Assembly: GCA_001804805.1 (NCBI GenBank)
Contig: MHBH01000042.1
Span: 1 to 64,000 of the forward strand
Direction: 5' to 3'
Source: Lentisphaerae bacterium GWF2_49_21
GTDB lineage: Bacteria > Verrucomicrobiota > Lentisphaeria > Victivallales > GWF2-50-93
DNA length: 64,000 nucleotides
How positions within the stretch are numbered: position 1 is the stretch's first letter; each line of letters begins with the position of its first letter. Made by a program: the position numbers and the translations under genes. Under the pieces are notes generated by a model. It did not search any database. It saw nothing but the letters and a program-made list of their open reading frames with translations, and was not told where the DNA came from. Positions 61,618-64,000 of the stretch are shown in pieces.

Positions 61618-61696
61618 AACATGCCTTACGGCATTAACTACAAACGTATTAAATGCATTGGGAATATGTTCGTAGTTAAGCCCGTGAGGGCTGTTT
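61618..61696. repeat. Twin-hairpin element, permuted form (61618)
   Basis: Hairpin 1 is ATGCC-TTAC-GGCAT (61621-61634). Hairpin 2 is AGCCC-GTGA-GGGCT (61679-61692). Here the connecting stem TTAACTAC/GTAGTTAA lies between the hairpins rather than outside. Loops TTAC and GTGA pair with one G-U. A short TTTT run follows on the plus strand. The rest of the 61472-61740 gap holds the palindrome at 61497 and no gene. Confidence 0.65.
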
Positions 61697-61740
61697 TCTT
61701 GCTTCGTATATTACTGTCCAAAAAAAGCAATTTGGTACAA

Positions 61741-63903
61741 CTACTGTTTTATCCTGAAGAGGCCGGGCCCTCCCGACCATAACTCTTTCGTCTCCGGATT
61801 ATAGCGCAGGAGCTGCTGCTTGAGGATCGGAATGTCGCCGGTGATGTCTTCCCATGTCTTTCCTCCGTCGGTCGTCCGGAATACCCCGCCCTGAGCGGAA
61901 GAATCCCAAGTCGTGCGGCTGATCCAGATGCGCTGTTCGTTCGCCGGATCTATCGCGATGCCTACTATTGTCGGCTTATCCTGGAAGTTGGTAAGCTTTT
62001 TCCAGGTCTTGCCCTGATCCTCGCTCCGGTAGAAATTTCCTGCGCCTACATAGACGACTCCGGACTGGGAAATTTCAAGGTTGAAGCTCCAGGTTTCATC
62101 CTTGAAGATATGTTCCCAGGTCGCCCCCTCGTCATTGCTCTTCCATGCACCGCCGCCTTCGCCGCAGCTGCTGAAATAGAGTCGTTTCGAATCGGTAGGA
62201 TCTACTACAAGTCCATAATAGAGGCGCAGTCCGCCGGGCTGGCTGGCGCAGCGCGTCCAGGTCTTTCCGCCATCGGCAGATCTGAAGATTCCTCCGCCAG
62301 GTAGCTTCTTCTCCGGTTCCGGATTGCCGTCCATTCCAAGATAGAGTATGTCAGGATTCTTCGGATCCATTGCAAGAGAGCGGGGATAGCTCCGGCCCCA
62401 CATGCAGTTTATTTTCGGGAGATAGTCCGGAAGGCCTGCTGTGGAAACAGTGAATGTCTTGCCGTCGTCCTCGCTGCGGAAGGTGCGGTTGAGCGTGGAA
62501 TCCCACGGCGAGCAGGTGGTGACGATGCGTACCGAATCTCCGACCTTGGCGACGCGCACCCGCCAGAAGTGGCCGCTGATCTCCTTGTTCCATTTGAGCG
62601 GTATGAGCTGGCGCCAGTCTGCGCCGTTGTTCTCGGACACGAGAAGTCCTTCGTCCATTGCGGTGACATATACCTTGCCTCCAAGGAACTGGATGTCGGT
62701 CGAGCAGGTGTTGTCGGCATCGGTCTGGCGCGCTTCAAAGGTCTTGCCGCCATCCTTGCTGAAAACACAGGTCCAGTTGGCTGATACGAATACTTCATCA
62801 GGATTCTTCGGATTTACAGCAATGTTTGTAAGGGCGCTGGTCTCTCCGTCCTTGTCTCCCGCCACTTCAGGGCTGGGCAGTTTGTCGTCAGGGCGTTTGA
62901 GGATTTTCCGGCTGTAGGTCCAGGTCTTTCCTCCATCCTCGGAACGGTGGAAATAACCGCTCCAGCCATCGTTGCCTATGGCATATACGAGATCAGGCCT
63001 TGACGCGTGCAGGGCGATCTCGATAATGCGGGTCTTCTTCGTGATGCTTTTGTTCATCAACGCCCAGGTATTCCCGCCGTCGTCGGTCCTGTATATCCCC
63101 GCCTCGCCACAGGCGCCCCATACAACTTTCTCGTCCGTAGGCGACACTGTGACCCCGCATGCCGTCTTCGGTGCATCAAGGACTGTCCATGTTGCACCAG
63201 CATCCTTGCTGCGGAAAATGCCATGCTTGGTGTTGGCGACGAAGACCAAAGATGGATTGGTCGGAGCGATTGAGATTCCACAGGCGCCCTCCGTGTTCTT
63301 CTTTCCCTGTGGCTGCTTGGTGGCGACCTCATCCGCCTCCTTTGGAAGTATATCACGGTAAGGAAGTTCCTTCCAGGTCTTTCCACCGTCCTCGGTCTTG
63401 AAGAGCTTGCCGGTTCGCGAACCTGCATATACGATGTCTGCATTCTTCGGATCAATCGCAATGGAACGGATTGTATTATACTTTACACAGCTGATGTTGA
63501 GATTTTTCGGACCGCTTGCCGGGATGAACTCCCATGTCTTTGCACGGTCCGTGCTCTTGCAGAGCCCATCGCTGGTCATGGCGTAGACGAGATCTGGGGC
63601 GGCCGGACTGACAGCCATGCAGAGGACTTCATAGCCGGGCATGCCATTGTTGGTGAATTTCCAGTGGAGCCCTTTGTCATCCGTCCGGTAGGCGCCGGCG
63701 CAGTCGCTGCCCATGTAGATGACATTTTCGTCCGTAGGATGCCAGGCCGTCGCCCAGTAGTAGGATCCTCCGCCCCAGCCGCACTGCTCCCAGTTGGCAT
63801 CAACTTTTTTATAATCTGCCGAAGCCTGGGCACTTGCATTCTGTGAAAAAATTCCGACGAGAGCAACCATTGATGCAGTCAGCATCACCACCTTGTTTTT
63901 CAT
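61741..63903 (-). CDS. Secreted GH74-like beta-propeller protein
   Basis: About 720 residues from ATG 63903, with GGAGG six bases upstream. Signal peptide MKNKVVMLTASMVALVGIFSQ and cleavage near ASA. GWGGGSYYWATAWHPTDENV followed by GSDCAGAYRTDDKG corresponds to the first GH74 blade; Asp in GSDCAG takes the place of the catalytic TDxGG. Multiple SxDxGxTW blades follow (SEDGGKTW, SKDGGKTF, SADGGKTW). Closely related to the 896-residue neighbour but without the inserted carbohydrate-binding block. A half twin hairpin lies upstream at 63962-64000. Confidence 0.82.
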   Translation of the reverse strand: MKNKVVMLTASMVALVGIFSQNASAQASADYKKVDANWEQCGWGGGSYYWATAWHPTDENVIYMGSDCAGAYRTDDKGLHWKFTNNGMPGYEVLCMAVSPAAPDLVYAMTSDGLCKSTDRAKTWEFIPASGPKNLNISCVKYNTIRSIAIDPKNADIVYAGSRTGKLFKTEDGGKTWKELPYRDILPKEADEVATKQPQGKKNTEGACGISIAPTNPSLVFVANTKHGIFRSKDAGATWTVLDAPKTACGVTVSPTDEKVVWGACGEAGIYRTDDGGNTWALMNKSITKKTRIIEIALHASRPDLVYAIGNDGWSGYFHRSEDGGKTWTYSRKILKRPDDKLPSPEVAGDKDGETSALTNIAVNPKNPDEVFVSANWTCVFSKDGGKTFEARQTDADNTCSTDIQFLGGKVYVTAMDEGLLVSENNGADWRQLIPLKWNKEISGHFWRVRVAKVGDSVRIVTTCSPWDSTLNRTFRSEDDGKTFTVSTAGLPDYLPKINCMWGRSYPRSLAMDPKNPDILYLGMDGNPEPEKKLPGGGIFRSADGGKTWTRCASQPGGLRLYYGLVVDPTDSKRLYFSSCGEGGGAWKSNDEGATWEHIFKDETWSFNLEISQSGVVYVGAGNFYRSEDQGKTWKKLTNFQDKPTIVGIAIDPANEQRIWISRTTWDSSAQGGVFRTTDGGKTWEDITGDIPILKQQLLRYNPETKELWSGGPGLFRIKQ

Positions 63904-63961
63904 TCTCAACCTCCGTTGATATTTACTAATGAGTTCATAATAGTGTTTACGTTTTTTCCAA

Positions 63962-64000
63962 AGGTAGGGACGGCTCTCCGTAGCCGTCCGCCCATTCGAC
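63962..64000. repeat. Left half of a twin-hairpin element at the window end
   Basis: AAGGTAGGGACGGCTCTCCG followed by TAGCCGTCCG matches the left half of the element at 45048. The right half lies beyond the window. Confidence 0.6.

Noticed and set aside
61741-63903. VPS10/sortilin-like or true sialidase
   Set aside because: The opening GWGGG...HPTDENV...SDCAGAYR pattern fits GH74-type propellers better than sialidases, and the sialidase FRIP arginine motif is not seen.

Overview
The window looks like a chromosomal segment of a polysaccharide-degrading bacterium of the PVC superphylum, most likely the Lentisphaerae/Kiritimatiellota side. This is inferred from six pseudopilin genes with the FTLIELL-type prepilin signal (several with an H-x9-D(G) motif near the C-terminus), from many secreted carbohydrate-active enzymes with carbohydrate-binding extensions, and from unusually dense intergenic hairpin repeats. 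No rRNA, tRNA, CRISPR array, phage or transposase gene was seen.

Layout. (1) 0.1-6.8 kb, + strand: a GH81 endo-beta-1,3-glucanase followed by a sugar ABC importer (binding protein plus two permeases, no ATPase). (2) 7-10.8 kb: a small membrane protein, an AraC-family regulator, a GH4 glycosidase and a metallo-beta-lactamase-fold hydrolase. (3) 23.2-11.0 kb, - strand: an operon-like run headed by a LacI-family regulator with two operator-like palindromes. It holds three pseudopilins interleaved with two beta-helix lyase-like proteins, a rhamnogalacturonan-acetylesterase-like SGNH esterase, a DUF1961-type protein, a GH57-like enzyme and a serine beta-lactamase-like hydrolase, and is probably a pectin-type locus. 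(4) 23.3-41.8 kb, mixed: a membrane protein with ELKL repeats, a DedA-PAP2-LssY fusion, a second serine hydrolase, a CE4 deacetylase, a 1366-residue clan-A glycosidase, a GH94 phosphorylase, small DUF4160/DUF2442 and antitoxin-like genes, a long secreted beta-sandwich protein and a NaChBac-type ion channel. (5) 41.8-55.6 kb: two divergent arms around a GntR/FCD regulator at 50.6 kb. Both arms carry sialidase-like beta-propellers, a DHDPS/N-acetylneuraminate-lyase-family aldolase and an SGNH hydrolase. (6) 55.7-63.9 kb, - strand: three pseudopilins interleaved with two long secreted GH74-like beta-propeller proteins.

How it fits together. Secreted enzymes (GH81, lyases, deacetylases, propellers) would open extracellular or surface-bound glycans. 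The importer and the leaderless enzymes (GH4, GH94, GH57, sialidase-like, aldolases) would finish the products in the cytosol. Pseudopilins sit next to the secreted enzymes, which suggests a link to export or surface display.

The most unusual signals are: about twenty intergenic elements, most of them two neighbouring hairpins whose loops are complementary to each other; a second short repeat that sits inside those loops with its own flanks base-paired; the presence of that second repeat class inside two pseudopilin genes, between two copies of the prepilin signal; and a TACTATCGATAGTA palindrome upstream of four distant genes, one copy next to the GntR gene.
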